DNA of 64,000 nucleotides, from contig JAGYIE010000003.1 in the NCBI GenBank assembly GCA_018402765.1, positions 124,001 to 188,000 on the forward strand, read 5' to 3'. Shown piece after piece: positions 9,293-18,912 of this stretch; within the stretch, counting starts at the first letter, position 1; every line of letters begins with the position of its first letter. The notes under the pieces are model-generated. The model ran no database searches. It saw nothing but the letters and a program-made list of their open reading frames with translations, and was not told the DNA's origin. Source of the DNA: Vicingaceae bacterium. Lineage in GTDB: Bacteria > Bacteroidota > Bacteroidia > Flavobacteriales_E > Vicingaceae. The translations under genes and the position numbers were made by a program.

Positions 9293-9991
9293 ATGGAACA
9301 CATCGAAAAGCATTTGGGAATAAAAGCTTGGGCTGAGGAAGACCGGCCTAGAGAAAAGCTGCTTTTAAAAGGGAAGACGGCACTAAGTGATGCAGAGTTG
9401 ATCGCTATTTTGATCGGTTCAGGAAGTCGAGATGAAACTGCCGTAGAGTTGTCCAAACGAATTTTATCTTCTGCTTCCAATAATCTCAATCAATTGGGTA
9501 AAATGAGCATTGCTGATCTTCAAAAATTTAAAGGGATTGGTGAAGCCAAAGCAATTTCAATTGCTGCAGCATTGGAGTTAGGGAGAAGGCGAAAAGAAAC
9601 AGATGCAGTAAAACGAGTTAAAATTACTGCTAGTTCTGTCGTGTTTGAGAATATGAGAGAAGTAATGGAAGATTTACCACATGAAGAATTTTGGGTCTTG
9701 TTACTCAATCGTGGAAATCAAATTCTGGAGCGAGTAAACATCAGTAAAGGTGGCGTTAGCCAAACGGTGGTAGATTCTAAGATTGTGTTTAAAATGGCTA
9801 TCGATAAATTGGCTTCTTCAATTATTTTATGTCACAATCACCCTTCTGGTAATCTAAAACCTAGCGATGCCGACATTCAGCTCACCAAGAAATTGAAAGA
9901 AGCTGGAAGAATCCTTGATCTTCCTATATTAGATCATTTGATTTTCGCCGACAATACTTACTTTAGCTTCGCGGATGAAGGCTTGTTATAA
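9293..9991 (+). CDS. radC: RadC family JAMM protein
   Basis: A 232-residue RadC/YsxA-family protein. Residues ~1-100 form the UPF0758 N-terminal domain: LSDAELIAILIGSG, then a helix-hairpin-helix-like LQKFKGIGEAKA segment. Residues ~105-232 are the MPN+/JAMM domain with the complete zinc motif HNHPSGNLKPSDAD (His181, His183, Asp194). The historic link to DNA repair is weak, and the biochemical role of the family remains unsettled. The stop is followed immediately by the ATG of the deacetylase gene (no gap), so the two are co-transcribed. Confidence 0.93.
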   Translation: MEHIEKHLGIKAWAEEDRPREKLLLKGKTALSDAELIAILIGSGSRDETAVELSKRILSSASNNLNQLGKMSIADLQKFKGIGEAKAISIAAALELGRRRKETDAVKRVKITASSVVFENMREVMEDLPHEEFWVLLLNRGNQILERVNISKGGVSQTVVDSKIVFKMAIDKLASSIILCHNHPSGNLKPSDADIQLTKKLKEAGRILDLPILDHLIFADNTYFSFADEGLL

Positions 9992-11296
9992 ATGATACTG
10001 ATCTATACACATAAAATAACCAACAGAGTTAAGTATACCCTTGATTTGGTATTATCTACTATACTAGGTTTAGAATTTGAACTTACAGCTGATAAAGAAG
10101 TTTTTATGGTATATGGTGGACCTAAACTATCCTATAGTTTTAGGCCAATAGCTGATGAATTACATTTAACTGCAGTTGATTTTCTTTTTCAAACAGGTAT
10201 TGCAGAGCAAGATTTAAAGGTTTTTGAGATAGATGGCTTGCCTGCCTTTTTTAAAACGAAAGAGCGTTCGTTATTTCCATTTGACATTTTTGCACTTTCT
10301 TTTTACTTAGTTTCTAGATATGAAGAGTACCTTCCTCATATCCGCGATATATATGATCGATTTGATCCAAAAGCGAGTATTGCAGTAAAAAATAAATTTA
10401 TAAAAAGACCTATAGTCAACATTTGGGCTAAGAAATTTAAAGCAATATTGCTAACTCATTTTCCAGATTTGAGGTTTGCAACCCGTGTGTATCAGTTTAT
10501 ACCAACGTTAGATGTAGACAATGCTTACGCTTTTCGTCAAAAAGGTATTGTAAGAACAATTGGAGCAGCGGCAAGGTCAGCCTTTCAGCTTCAATTAAAG
10601 AAGTTAGTCCAGCAGCAGAAAGTGGTTTTCGGTTTAGAGCGTGATCCATATGATACATTTGAGCATCTCAATGCAGTACATGAGCAATTTAATGTGCGCC
10701 CAATTTATTTCTTTCTCGTAGCCGATTATGGATTGAATGATAAAAATGTGCCCTTTGGAAGTAGGAAATTTCAGTATCTAATAAAATCAACTGCAGATGT
10801 CGCTGATGTTGGAATTCATCCCGGATACATTTCTAATCAAAATATTGATAAATTAGAAAAGGAGATTAAACGATTATCTGCTGTTTTAAAAAGAGATATA
10901 ACAAAAAGTAGACAGCATTTTTTGAAAATTACATTACCCGAAACATATCGAAATTTAATTCATTTTGATATTCAGGAAGATTATTCAATGGGATATGCTG
11001 CAAATATTGGTTTTCGTGCAAGTATTTGTATTCCATATCGTTTTTACGACCTTGACCTTGAAATTTCAACTGATTTAACCGTTTTTCCATTTGCAATCAT
11101 GGATGCAAGCCTAAAATTCTATTATAACTATTCTGTAGATGAAGCTAAAGAGGCCATAGTAGAAATGATAGATGAAGTAAAGAAGGTCGACGGTACATTT
11201 ATTAGTTTATGGCATAATGAAAGTCTATCTGATGAGGATATTTGGAAAGGTTGGCGAACGATTTATACCTACTTATTAGAACAAGCAACAAATTAA
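9992..11296 (+). CDS. Polysaccharide deacetylase family protein
   Basis: A 434-residue protein of a Bacteroidota-specific polysaccharide-deacetylase group (N-terminal DUF7033-type domain, C-terminal NodB-like barrel). Visible cues: FIPTLDVDNAY near residue 170, matching the metal-binding Asp motif of NodB enzymes, VGIHPGYISN near 270, resembling the HXXXH-type metal site, and FISLWHNESLSD near 405, matching the late catalytic His. There is no signal peptide, so it probably acts in the cytoplasm, perhaps on a nucleotide- or lipid-linked sugar. Co-transcription with radC is suggested by the zero-length gap. The substrate is unknown. Confidence 0.8.
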   Translation: MILIYTHKITNRVKYTLDLVLSTILGLEFELTADKEVFMVYGGPKLSYSFRPIADELHLTAVDFLFQTGIAEQDLKVFEIDGLPAFFKTKERSLFPFDIFALSFYLVSRYEEYLPHIRDIYDRFDPKASIAVKNKFIKRPIVNIWAKKFKAILLTHFPDLRFATRVYQFIPTLDVDNAYAFRQKGIVRTIGAAARSAFQLQLKKLVQQQKVVFGLERDPYDTFEHLNAVHEQFNVRPIYFFLVADYGLNDKNVPFGSRKFQYLIKSTADVADVGIHPGYISNQNIDKLEKEIKRLSAVLKRDITKSRQHFLKITLPETYRNLIHFDIQEDYSMGYAANIGFRASICIPYRFYDLDLEISTDLTVFPFAIMDASLKFYYNYSVDEAKEAIVEMIDEVKKVDGTFISLWHNESLSDEDIWKGWRTIYTYLLEQATN

Positions 11297-11361
11297 ATTT
11301 ACTCCAATTCTTAGGTTATCCGTTAAATAAAATAGGCATATTTGTAAAAAAAATAAATTAG

Positions 11362-12015
11362 ATGGCAAAGGTTAGAGTATTAGATAGAGATTTATCCATC
11401 ATTAGCCAATTTATGGCTGAAATTCGCGATGTGAATATTCAAAAGGACAGTATGCGTTTTAGGAGAAATTTAGAGCGCGTAGGTGAAATATTTGCTTACG
11501 AGATTAGTAAAACCATGTCATTTAAAAAGAAAGAAGTGCAAACAGCTCTGGGTCTATCAGATGAATTTGTTTTTAAGAATCAACCGGTTATTGCAACTAT
11601 TTTACGCGCTGGATTACCCTTACACCAAGGGTTGTTGAATTATTTTGATGCTGCTCAAAATGGATTTATTTCAGCTTACAGAAAACACCACAAAGATGGG
11701 AGCTTTGATATAGAGTTAGAATATCTAGCTTGTCCTTCAATAGAGAAAAAAACATTGATTCTTTCAGATCCTATGTTGGCTACGGGAGCGTCTATGGTTC
11801 TAGCTTATAAATCATTATTGTCAAAAGGAAAACCATCACATGTGCATATCGTTGCCGTTATTGGTAGCACAGAAGGCCTAGAATATGCTAAAAGAAATCT
11901 ACCGAGTAATGTAACTATTTGGTTGGCCGCATTGGATGAAGAATTAACCGCACAATCGTATATCGTTCCCGGGTTGGGAGATGCAGGAGACCTAGCATTT
12001 GGAGAAAAGGAATAA
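11362..12015 (+). CDS. upp: Uracil phosphoribosyltransferase
   Basis: This enzyme salvages uracil by joining it to PRPP to form UMP. The 217-residue protein has the PRPP-binding loop LILSDPMLATGASM near residues 131-144, the ATILRAGLPLHQG segment near 77 and the uracil-binding SYIVPGLGDAGDLAFG C-terminus, all typical of Upp. The start is ATG 11362; the preceding 65-bp gap has a weak promoter-like CATATTTG at about 11338-11345. The HAD phosphatase gene starts one base after its stop, so the pair is likely an operon linked to nucleotide turnover. Confidence 0.95.
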   Translation: MAKVRVLDRDLSIISQFMAEIRDVNIQKDSMRFRRNLERVGEIFAYEISKTMSFKKKEVQTALGLSDEFVFKNQPVIATILRAGLPLHQGLLNYFDAAQNGFISAYRKHHKDGSFDIELEYLACPSIEKKTLILSDPMLATGASMVLAYKSLLSKGKPSHVHIVAVIGSTEGLEYAKRNLPSNVTIWLAALDEELTAQSYIVPGLGDAGDLAFGEKE

Positions 12016-12016
12016 A

Positions 12017-12712
12017 ATGGCCGATTATAACCATGTTTTTTTTGATTTGGATCGCACCCTTTGGGATTTTGAAAGAAACTCATTAGAAGCGATTTATGAC
12101 CTATTTCATGAATTTGAATTACAACATAAAAGTGTGCCTAGCTTTGATGAATTTTTTAGTATCTACAGAGTGAAGAATCACGATTTGTGGGCATTATATC
12201 GAGTAGGTAAAGTGACTAAAGATGAATTAAGACAACTGCGATTTCATTTAGCGTTACAACATTTTCATATTGATGACAAGAATATGGCGTTACAATTTAA
12301 TGACCGGTATGTAGAAACCTGCAGTATTAAGCCACATTTACTACCAGATACATTACCCGTTCTAGAATACTTAAATAACAAGTATGACCTTCATATCATA
12401 ACAAATGGATTTAAGGAAGCCCAATTCGTTAAACTTAAAAATTCTGGCATTGATCAGTTTTTTAAGGAAGTTGTTATTTCTGAATTGATTGGTAAAGCAA
12501 AGCCGCATGCAGATATTTTCAATCATGCATTTGAGCGAAGTGGGGCTACACCACAAAATAGCATAATGATAGGTGATGATTTTGATGCCGATATTGTCGG
12601 TGCTCAGAAAGTTGGAATGGATAGTATTTATTTAGCGGAATTTCCAAAGAAATCTGCTGTAAAGCCAACTCATCACATCAAGGGGTTAGTAGAATTAAAA
12701 AGTATTTTGTAA
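12017..12712 (+). CDS. yjjG: YjjG-type HAD noncanonical pyrimidine nucleotidase
   Basis: A 231-residue HAD hydrolase. Motif I is FDLDRTLWD (Asp nucleophile and acid/base Asp), motif II is IITNG, motif III is the Lys in GKAKPHADIF, and motif IV is IMIGDDFDADIVGA; an alpha-helical cap lies between I and II. YjjG-family enzymes dephosphorylate noncanonical and excess nucleoside monophosphates, which fits its place one base after upp. ATG 12017 is preferred over an in-frame TTG at 11999, because the latter would add six residues inside the end of upp. Confidence 0.85.
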   Translation: MADYNHVFFDLDRTLWDFERNSLEAIYDLFHEFELQHKSVPSFDEFFSIYRVKNHDLWALYRVGKVTKDELRQLRFHLALQHFHIDDKNMALQFNDRYVETCSIKPHLLPDTLPVLEYLNNKYDLHIITNGFKEAQFVKLKNSGIDQFFKEVVISELIGKAKPHADIFNHAFERSGATPQNSIMIGDDFDADIVGAQKVGMDSIYLAEFPKKSAVKPTHHIKGLVELKSIL

Positions 12713-12810
12713 AGGCAAATCTCTAATTATTAATTAATTGTTTTCTTAGGTGGAATACATGAAGATAAATTTCTTAATGTAGCAGAATCTTTTAGATGTG
12801 CCAATTATAT

Positions 12811-13470
12811 CTATTGAAATTCGCCAATTACATCAATTCCGCCCGTTACTTTTTGCTCTAATTCAACATTGATTTTAGTACCAATTGGTAAAAATAGGTC
12901 CACTCTGGATCCGAACTTGATAAAGCCACACTCTGAACCCTGATCTACTTTATCTCCTTCTGTACCGTAAAATACAATTCTTCTAGCAAGGGCTCCTGCA
13001 ATTTGTCTAAACAATACACTTCTACCTTTATTATCCTCTACCAAAGCAGTAGTGCGCTCATTCTCTGTTGAAGATTTAGGATGCCATGCTACTAAAAACT
13101 TACCCGGATGATATTTAAAATTCTTTAATGTTCCACTTATCGGATAACGGTTGTTGTGGACATTAATTGGTGACATGAAAATAGAAACTTGGATTCTTTT
13201 TTCATTTATAAATTCGGTCTCTTGAACCTCTTCAATTACGACTACTTTTCCATCACATGGAGAAATAACATGATTCTCATTCTGAGTGACCGTTCTATTC
13301 GGGCTTCTAAAAAATTGGAGAATCACAAGAATTAAGAAAGCAGATACAGCATATCCGATGTAAATCGCCCCAGGATAATCAGACAAAAATGTATGCGTTA
13401 AATAGTTAATTATCGCTGATACAATAAGTACTAAGAAAATACTTGGATAACCTTCTTTATGAAATGTCAT
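12811..13470 (-). CDS. psd: Phosphatidylserine decarboxylase family protein
   Basis: A 219-residue decarboxylase that makes phosphatidylethanolamine from phosphatidylserine. Residues ~12-55 form two membrane helices. HVISPCDGKVVVIEEV opens the catalytic domain, FMSPINVHNNRYPISG is the conserved metal or substrate region, and IKFGSRVDLFLP near the C-terminus holds the Gly-Ser self-cleavage site that creates the pyruvoyl cofactor. The short length is typical of the proenzyme type found in Bacteroidota. It is the last gene of the rsfS-ftsH-DUF2007-cdsA-psd run, 34 bp after cdsA, which makes the CDP-diacylglycerol precursor. Confidence 0.92.
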   Translation of the reverse strand: MTFHKEGYPSIFLVLIVSAIINYLTHTFLSDYPGAIYIGYAVSAFLILVILQFFRSPNRTVTQNENHVISPCDGKVVVIEEVQETEFINEKRIQVSIFMSPINVHNNRYPISGTLKNFKYHPGKFLVAWHPKSSTENERTTALVEDNKGRSVLFRQIAGALARRIVFYGTEGDKVDQGSECGFIKFGSRVDLFLPIGTKINVELEQKVTGGIDVIGEFQ

Positions 13471-13504
13471 GGTAAGTGGTAATAAATATTAGGTTGTGAA
13501 GATA

Positions 13505-14335
13505 CTAAATTGCAAATATAAAGCGCAGATACGTATAAACAATTGGAGCAGCTATAAATATACCATCAAAGCGATCTAGTAATCCGCCATGACCTGGCAA
13601 GAGTTTACCTGAATCCTTTATATTTAAGCTTCTTTTAAACATTGATTCTACTAAATCACCCAGAGATCCAAAAATAACTACTAAGAGGGCAACCACTAGC
13701 CAGTTAACTAATGACAAGTCAGGAAAAATCTGAGCATTCAAATAGCCGATAACCAAGCCCATTAGTGCTCCTCCTAATGAACCTTCCCAAGTTTTTTTAG
13801 GGGAAATTCGTTCAAATAACTTAGTTCTTCCTAGCTTTCTTCCTACTAAGTAAGCACCTGTGTCATTAGCCCACAATAAGAAGAAAAAGCCTAACACTAT
13901 TTGATAGTTGTAGTCTCCGCCAAACTGATTGTTGTTGATAAAAGATAATTCGTACAACAAGGTCATTGGTAACGCTACATATATTATTCCCAATAGGGTA
14001 TAGGATATGTTAGCAATAGGGGTAGAGTGATTTCTAAAAAGCTCTTTTAAAAAGATGAAAAAGGTAATTGGAACTAAGGTAAAAAGAGCCGTATCTGCCA
14101 GCTGACCTTGATTGATAAAAACAGTTATTATAAAGTAAATCAAAGAACTAACAATTCCTGTTAGTGTTTGTGGAGAAACGGCTTGATCTTTAAAGAAACT
14201 ATAAAATTCTCTTGTACCTAAAAGGATTATAAAAAAGAACAAAATAGCAGAGGCATACTCGCTTAGTACAATAGCTCCAAGTAAAACTAAAACAAAAATT
14301 ACTCCTGTTAGTGCTCGTTGTGTAAAATTAGTCAA
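13505..14335 (-). CDS. cdsA: Phosphatidate cytidylyltransferase
   Basis: CdsA makes CDP-diacylglycerol from phosphatidate and CTP at the inner membrane. The 276-residue protein has about eight hydrophobic helices. The family signature is near the C-terminus, residues ~235-262: MFKRSLNIKDSGKLLPGHGG followed by LLDRFDGIFIAAPI. An earlier cytosolic loop holds FERISPKKTWEGSLGG, also characteristic. The start overlaps the end of the DUF2007 gene by 8 bp, and psd follows, so two consecutive branches of phospholipid synthesis share a transcript with ftsH. Confidence 0.95.
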   Translation of the reverse strand: MTNFTQRALTGVIFVLVLLGAIVLSEYASAILFFFIILLGTREFYSFFKDQAVSPQTLTGIVSSLIYFIITVFINQGQLADTALFTLVPITFFIFLKELFRNHSTPIANISYTLLGIIYVALPMTLLYELSFINNNQFGGDYNYQIVLGFFFLLWANDTGAYLVGRKLGRTKLFERISPKKTWEGSLGGALMGLVIGYLNAQIFPDLSLVNWLVVALLVVIFGSLGDLVESMFKRSLNIKDSGKLLPGHGGLLDRFDGIFIAAPIVYTYLRFIFAI

Positions 14336-14543
14336 ATTGATTTTTTTCGATTAATCTCTTAGCCTTAATGACATCTTCTGGCTGAACATATAGCTCTACA
14401 TCACCATTGTTTAAATGTAAATGCATAGAGTCAGTTTTGTTTACTAAGACAGATTTTATTGAGTTTTCTTCTAGAATACCCTTATACATTTCTACAATAA
14501 ATGCATTAGCAGCTCCAAAGATTTTAACCCAATTGTCGGCCAT
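14328..14543 (-). CDS. DUF2007 domain protein
   Basis: A 71-residue soluble protein. The ferredoxin-like DUF2007 fold is suggested by the order of elements: WVKIFGAANAFIVEMYKGIL, a strand with SVLVNK, GDVELYVQPEDVIKAKRLI and a short tail. Family members are sometimes annotated as putative signal-transducing proteins and may bind small ligands or PII-like partners, but no function is established. It sits between ftsH and cdsA, 14 bp after ftsH and overlapping cdsA by 8 bp. Confidence 0.8.
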   Translation of the reverse strand: MADNWVKIFGAANAFIVEMYKGILEENSIKSVLVNKTDSMHLHLNNGDVELYVQPEDVIKAKRLIEKNQFD

Positions 14544-14557
14544 GGTAACAGTATAAA

Positions 14558-16621
14558 TTAACTTTTCTTTTCTTCTTCAGTTATTTCTTCAGGGCTATTT
14601 TCTTTTTCTGATTCCTTCTTTTCAGAGGCTTCTTGTGCTATTTGACGTGTAGTTTCTTTGTCTGCAATTATCTGTTCTAACTGCTTTTTTTCTTCACGCT
14701 CAGCATCGAAATCAGCAGGTCTTTTTCCAAAAATATTTTCAACATCCTCTTTAAAGATTACTTCCTTCTCTAAAAGTAATTCCGCTAATTTGGTTAATTC
14801 TTCTTTATGCTTGATTAAAATTTCTTTAGTTCTGACATAAGCAGCTTCTATCATTTTACTTACTTCTTCATCAATTAACTGACCTGTTTTTTCACTGTAA
14901 GGTTTATTAAAGCTGTATTCATTCTGTCCTGTTGAGTCATAAAAACTAATATTCCCAACTTTCTCATTTAGTCCGTAAATTGAAACCATTGCATATGCCT
15001 GCTTGGTAATTTTCTCTAGGTCGCTCAGGGCTCCAGTAGAAATTCTTCCAAATATAATTTCTTCAGCAGCTCTACCTCCAAGTGCAGCGCACATTTCGTC
15101 CATTAGCTGATCTGTGGTTGTTATTTGTCTTTCTTCTGGTAGATACCATGCTGCTCCTAAGGATCTTCCTCTCGGAACAATGGTTACTTTAACCAATGGA
15201 TTAGCATATTTTACTAACCAACTAACAGATGCATGACCTGCTTCGTGAAAAGCAATTACTTTCTTTTCATCACTAGTAATAATTTTATTCTTTTTCTCAA
15301 GACCACCAATTACTCGATCTATCGCATCTAAAAAATCTTGCTGGCCAATAGATTTCTTGTCTCTTCTTGCGGCAATTAATGCTGCCTCGTTACAGATATT
15401 TGCAATATCAGCACCTGAAAATCCTGGAGTTTGTTTTGATAAAAACTCAATATCAACTGTATTGTCTATTTTTAAAGTTTTTACATGAACCTTAAAAATT
15501 TGCTTACGCTCATTTAATTCTGGTAAATCAACAGAGATTTGTCTATCGAAACGTCCCGGACGAAGCAATGCTCTATCTAATATTTCAGCTCTGTTTGTTG
15601 CTCCAAGAATAATAATTCCTGAGTTACTTCCAAAACCATCCATCTCTGTCAATAATTGGTTCAATGTATTTTCTCTTTCATCATTAGCACCTTGAGAGGT
15701 TCCTTTTCCTCTGGCTCTTCCAATAGCATCTATTTCATCAATAAATATAATTGCAGGTGCTTTTTCTTTAGCTTGCTTAAATAGGTCTCTAACTCTTGAA
15801 GCCCCAACACCAACAAACATCTCAACAAAATCAGAGCCTGAAAGGCTGAAAAATGGAACTTGAGCTTCCCCTGCTACAGCTTTTGCCAATAAGGTTTTAC
15901 CTGTTCCAGGGGGTCCTACAAGCAGCGCTCCTTTCGGAATTTTTGCTCCTAACTCGGTGTATTTTTTAGGATTCTTCAAAAACTCTACGATTTCTTGAAT
16001 CTCCACTTTGGCTTCATCTAAACCTGCAACATCGTTAAAAGATACTTTTACATTTTTTTCTTTATCGAATAATGTAGCTTTGGATTTCCCAATATTGAAT
16101 AATTGTCCTCCCGGTCCACCTGCTCCGCCTGACATTCTGCGCATTATAAATACCCATAAACCAATCATAATAACGATTGGTAAAACCCAACCTAATATTT
16201 CGCCTGTCCAGTTCTTTCGTTGATCATACTCAGGATTAATCTGGGCTCCTTCAGGTAAATTTTCTTGCACTCTATTTAAGTCTCTACTAAATTGGTCTAC
16301 AGATCCTATAGAAAGGTAAAACTGGGGTGAGTTTGTGTTGCTAAAAGTACCCTTTTTTAAATCTTTATATTTGTCAGAAGCTAGTGCCTCTTTAGTAAGA
16401 AAGATTTCAACAGTAAGTTCATTATTAACTACTACAAGCCTACTGATCTCTTGTTCTTTTAACATTTCATTTACAAACTTGTCCCAAGTTACTTTTTGAG
16501 ATCCAGAACTATAACTAAATAAATTTAGTCCAATTAATAGTACACCAATTGTAACATAAATCCAGTAAAAATTAAATTGCTTTTTAGGTTGATTTCCTTT
16601 CGGACTTTTTTTATTCGCCAT
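14558..16621 (-). CDS. ftsH: ATP-dependent zinc metalloprotease FtsH
   Basis: A membrane-anchored AAA+ protease that degrades misfolded and regulatory membrane and cytosolic proteins. The 687-residue protein has two membrane helices (residues ~19-36 and ~143-162) around a periplasmic domain, Walker A GPPGTGKT near 234, Walker B IIFIDEID, the SRH region [11 protein letters not shown], and the zinc site HEAGH at 458-462. The C-terminal ~50 residues are a charged Glu/Lys tail. It lies 36 bp after rsfS. In other bacteria FtsH controls lipid A and phospholipid enzymes, which fits co-transcription with cdsA and psd. Confidence 0.98.
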   Translation of the reverse strand: MANKKSPKGNQPKKQFNFYWIYVTIGVLLIGLNLFSYSSGSQKVTWDKFVNEMLKEQEISRLVVVNNELTVEIFLTKEALASDKYKDLKKGTFSNTNSPQFYLSIGSVDQFSRDLNRVQENLPEGAQINPEYDQRKNWTGEILGWVLPIVIMIGLWVFIMRRMSGGAGGPGGQLFNIGKSKATLFDKEKNVKVSFNDVAGLDEAKVEIQEIVEFLKNPKKYTELGAKIPKGALLVGPPGTGKTLLAKAVAGEAQVPFFSLSGSDFVEMFVGVGASRVRDLFKQAKEKAPAIIFIDEIDAIGRARGKGTSQGANDERENTLNQLLTEMDGFGSNSGIIILGATNRAEILDRALLRPGRFDRQISVDLPELNERKQIFKVHVKTLKIDNTVDIEFLSKQTPGFSGADIANICNEAALIAARRDKKSIGQQDFLDAIDRVIGGLEKKNKIITSDEKKVIAFHEAGHASVSWLVKYANPLVKVTIVPRGRSLGAAWYLPEERQITTTDQLMDEMCAALGGRAAEEIIFGRISTGALSDLEKITKQAYAMVSIYGLNEKVGNISFYDSTGQNEYSFNKPYSEKTGQLIDEEVSKMIEAAYVRTKEILIKHKEELTKLAELLLEKEVIFKEDVENIFGKRPADFDAEREEKKQLEQIIADKETTRQIAQEASEKKESEKENSPEEITEEEKKS

Positions 16622-16657
16622 TTCGTTAGAAATAATAGTTGGGGTTGTTAAGTGTAC

Positions 16658-17035
16658 TTAATTGATTGCTGCTATAGTTGTAATATCAGCATCAGCCCAT
16701 AGGCCTTCGATGTTAAAAAATGCACGAGTTTCTTTTTGGAAAATATGAACAACAACGTTTACATAATCCATTAAAATCCATTCCGCATTGTCTGTCCCTT
16801 CTATGTGCCATGCTTTTTCGCCCAAATTTTCGCGTACTTCTTTCTCTATTGAGTCTTTAATTGCCGAAACCTGGGTATTTGATGTTCCATCACATATCAC
16901 AAAAAAGTCAGTAACTGCTGCATCTATATTTTTTAAATTTAGACAAACGATGTTGTCTCCTTTTTTTTCTTGTATTGCTCTTACTATGTTATCAGTCAAT
17001 AATTGCGATTCGTCTGTAATCGTTTTTTTAGCCAT
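16658..17035 (-). CDS. rsfS: Ribosomal silencing factor RsfS
   Basis: RsfS binds ribosomal protein uL14 on the large subunit and blocks subunit joining when nutrients are short. The 125-residue sequence has the family core: KKGDNIVCLNLKN, TDFFVICDGTSNTQVSAIKD, HIEGTDNAEWILMDYVNVVVHIF and a C-terminal FFNIEGLWADA. It is the first gene of the run to ftsH, DUF2007, cdsA and psd, with a perfect -7 box 22 bp upstream of its start. It diverges from birA across 83 bp. Confidence 0.95.
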   Translation of the reverse strand: MAKKTITDESQLLTDNIVRAIQEKKGDNIVCLNLKNIDAAVTDFFVICDGTSNTQVSAIKDSIEKEVRENLGEKAWHIEGTDNAEWILMDYVNVVVHIFQKETRAFFNIEGLWADADITTIAAIN

Positions 17036-17057
17036 TCTTCTATTTAAATTAATGGAA

Positions 17058-17065
17058 CAAAAGTA
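17058..17065 (-). promoter_or_regulatory. -7 box for the rsfS-ftsH-cdsA-psd operon
   Basis: On the minus strand this reads TACTTTTG, the same -7 octamer used by purL and rpsF. It lies 22 nt upstream of the rsfS ATG. No TTTG is seen at the expected 19-nt distance, so the -33 element is weak or absent. Confidence 0.5.
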
Positions 17066-17118
17066 ACGAATTAATGTTGAGAAACGCTTAATATTGTCCT
17101 TTACAAATCCTTTGTTTT

Positions 17119-17874
17119 ATGATAGATAGGCAAATCTTTGGTGGCCAACTAATAGAAATTGATGAAGTTGATTCAACTAATTTGCGCGCACAAGAGTTGT
17201 TAAAAAATCAAAAAGTAGTTGAAGGAGCTGTAATTGCATCAAATTTTCAAACGAATGGAAGGGGGCAGATTGGGACGAGTTGGTTTGCCGAAAAAGGTCA
17301 AAATCTACTATTCAGTCTTGTACTATTTCCTTCTCAATTACCATTAGAAAGACAATTTTATCTCAGCAAAGTCATTGCTGTTGGTATTGTAACTTTTATA
17401 CATGAAATAGGGATTCCTTGTGCAAAAATTAAGTGGCCAAATGATATTTATGTTGGATCTAAAAAGGTTTGTGGCGTATTAATTGAAAATAACTTAAGAG
17501 GGTATCGTATAGAGTCATCAATTGTGGGAGTTGGGTTGAATGTAAATCAAGAGGATTTTGGGATTTTTGGCGAGTCAGCTTCCTCTTTGAAATTACTCCT
17601 GGGTCAAGATTTTAATAGAAACGGTTTACGCTCTATGCTTTTGTTACAGTTAGCGTATTGGTATAATATGCTGATGAAAGGAGATTACTCAGAAATTGAC
17701 TCTATGTATCATCAAAATTTATTGTATTCAAATCAGTGGGCTGAATTTGAAATAAATAATCGTCGGTTACTTCGAAAGGTAATTGAAGTCAATCCTCAGG
17801 GACTTCTTTGTTTGGAATCAGAAACAGGACAAATAGAAACTTATGGCATGAAGCAGCTCAAATTTATAATTTAA
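17119..17874 (+). CDS. birA: Biotin--[acetyl-CoA-carboxylase] ligase
   Basis: This enzyme activates biotin with ATP and attaches it to the carrier domain of biotin carboxylase complexes. The 251-residue protein starts directly in the catalytic domain, with no N-terminal DNA-binding helix-turn-helix, so it is a ligase and not a repressor. Visible motifs: IDEVDSTNLRA, the biotinyl-AMP loop TNGRGQIGTSW (residues ~48-58), KIKWPNDIYVGSKKVCGVLIE with the catalytic Lys, and VGVGLNVNQ. The 3' end overlaps the end of the convergent SRPBCC gene by 11 bp. Confidence 0.94.
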   Translation: MIDRQIFGGQLIEIDEVDSTNLRAQELLKNQKVVEGAVIASNFQTNGRGQIGTSWFAEKGQNLLFSLVLFPSQLPLERQFYLSKVIAVGIVTFIHEIGIPCAKIKWPNDIYVGSKKVCGVLIENNLRGYRIESSIVGVGLNVNQEDFGIFGESASSLKLLLGQDFNRNGLRSMLLLQLAYWYNMLMKGDYSEIDSMYHQNLLYSNQWAEFEINNRRLLRKVIEVNPQGLLCLESETGQIETYGMKQLKFII

Positions 17875-18265
17875 GCTCCCCGACTTTAGCGGTAAGCAAA
17901 TTGAAAAAGTTTGTTAAAGGTTTCTCTACCATAACTTTCATGAATGGATTTACATCTCCATCAAAAATCATTTTAGCCTTTGCATTTGTTGCATCTACTT
18001 CTTCAATGTGAATGTTTAATTTGAATTTGAATGGAGCTTTGCCAAATGATTCAATATTAACTTCACTGCTTGGTTTGCGATCAATAACTTTTAGACCAAT
18101 AGTTGCCATTCCTTTTATACCAAATTGACAGCTATCAGCGTCAGATTGCCATTTTTCAATTTTACCCTCTGGCATTAATTGTTCTAGGTTATTTAAATCC
18201 GATAAGAAGGTATATACCGCTTCTCGACTGTTCGATGTATCTACTGTCGCTGTTTCTATTATCAT
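17864..18265 (-). CDS. SRPBCC (START-like) domain protein
   Basis: A 133-residue protein spanning one START/Bet v1-like fold: an N-terminal strand and helix (SREAVYTFLSDLNNLEQLMP), a run of seven alternating strands, and a long C-terminal amphipathic helix (FMKVMVEKPLTNFFNLLTAKV). Such domains bind hydrophobic ligands or act in lipid and polyketide handling; no specific ligand is apparent. The gene starts 5 bp after the pyrE stop, so it is probably co-transcribed with pyrE. Its last 11 bp overlap birA on the other strand. Confidence 0.8.
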   Translation of the reverse strand: MIIETATVDTSNSREAVYTFLSDLNNLEQLMPEGKIEKWQSDADSCQFGIKGMATIGLKVIDRKPSSEVNIESFGKAPFKFKLNIHIEEVDATNAKAKMIFDGDVNPFMKVMVEKPLTNFFNLLTAKVGELKL

Positions 18266-18270
18266 AATTG

Positions 18271-18912
18271 TTATTGTTTCCAGGTTGATGGATTAGCTCT
18301 CCATTCTTTTAGTGATGCGATATCATCCTTTTTAATGTATGAGGTGCTTAAAGCAATTTCTAATAAATGTTCGTAATCAGTAAGTGTTTCTAACGTACAA
18401 TTGTAGTCTTCAAAGTTTTTCTTTGCTACTTCGAAACCGTAGGTAAAAATTGCGACCATACCCAAAACCTCTGCTCCAAATTCCTTCAGCGCTTCTACAG
18501 CCTTCAGGCTACTCATTCCTGAAGAAATAAGGTCTTCTATAACCACAACTTTTTGCCCTTTTTCTATAGCACCTTCAATCTGGTTTTGCAAGCCGTGTCC
18601 TTTTGAAGATGAACGCACATAAATCATAGGTAAATCCATTTCTTGTGCAATTAGCGCTGCCTGGGCTATTCCGCCTGTTGCTACTCCTGCAATTACATCC
18701 GGAGAGCCAAATGCCTCTCTTATTTTGTCAACATATTGCTGACGGATATATGTTCTAATTGGTGGATAAGACAATGTTTTTCTATTGTCGCAATATATAG
18801 GCGATTTCCAACCGGATGCCCAAGTAAATGGCGCCGCATTATTTAACTTAATTGCTTTTATTTGCAATAGAAATTCAGCCACCTTTAAGGCCGTGTCATT
18901 CGTAACATTCAT
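18271..18912 (-). CDS. pyrE: Orotate phosphoribosyltransferase
   Basis: PyrE makes OMP from orotate and PRPP in pyrimidine synthesis. The 213-residue protein has the N-terminal FTWASGWKSPIYCDNRK substrate segment, GVATGGIAQAALIA, the flexible catalytic loop region YVRSSSKGHGLQNQIEG, and the PRPP-binding motif VVVIEDLISSGMSSLKA near residues 121-137. It starts at ATG 18912, which shares two bases with the ATG of the divergent NUDIX gene. The SRPBCC gene follows 5 bp after it. Confidence 0.96.
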   Translation of the reverse strand: MNVTNDTALKVAEFLLQIKAIKLNNAAPFTWASGWKSPIYCDNRKTLSYPPIRTYIRQQYVDKIREAFGSPDVIAGVATGGIAQAALIAQEMDLPMIYVRSSSKGHGLQNQIEGAIEKGQKVVVIEDLISSGMSSLKAVEALKEFGAEVLGMVAIFTYGFEVAKKNFEDYNCTLETLTDYEHLLEIALSTSYIKKDDIASLKEWRANPSTWKQ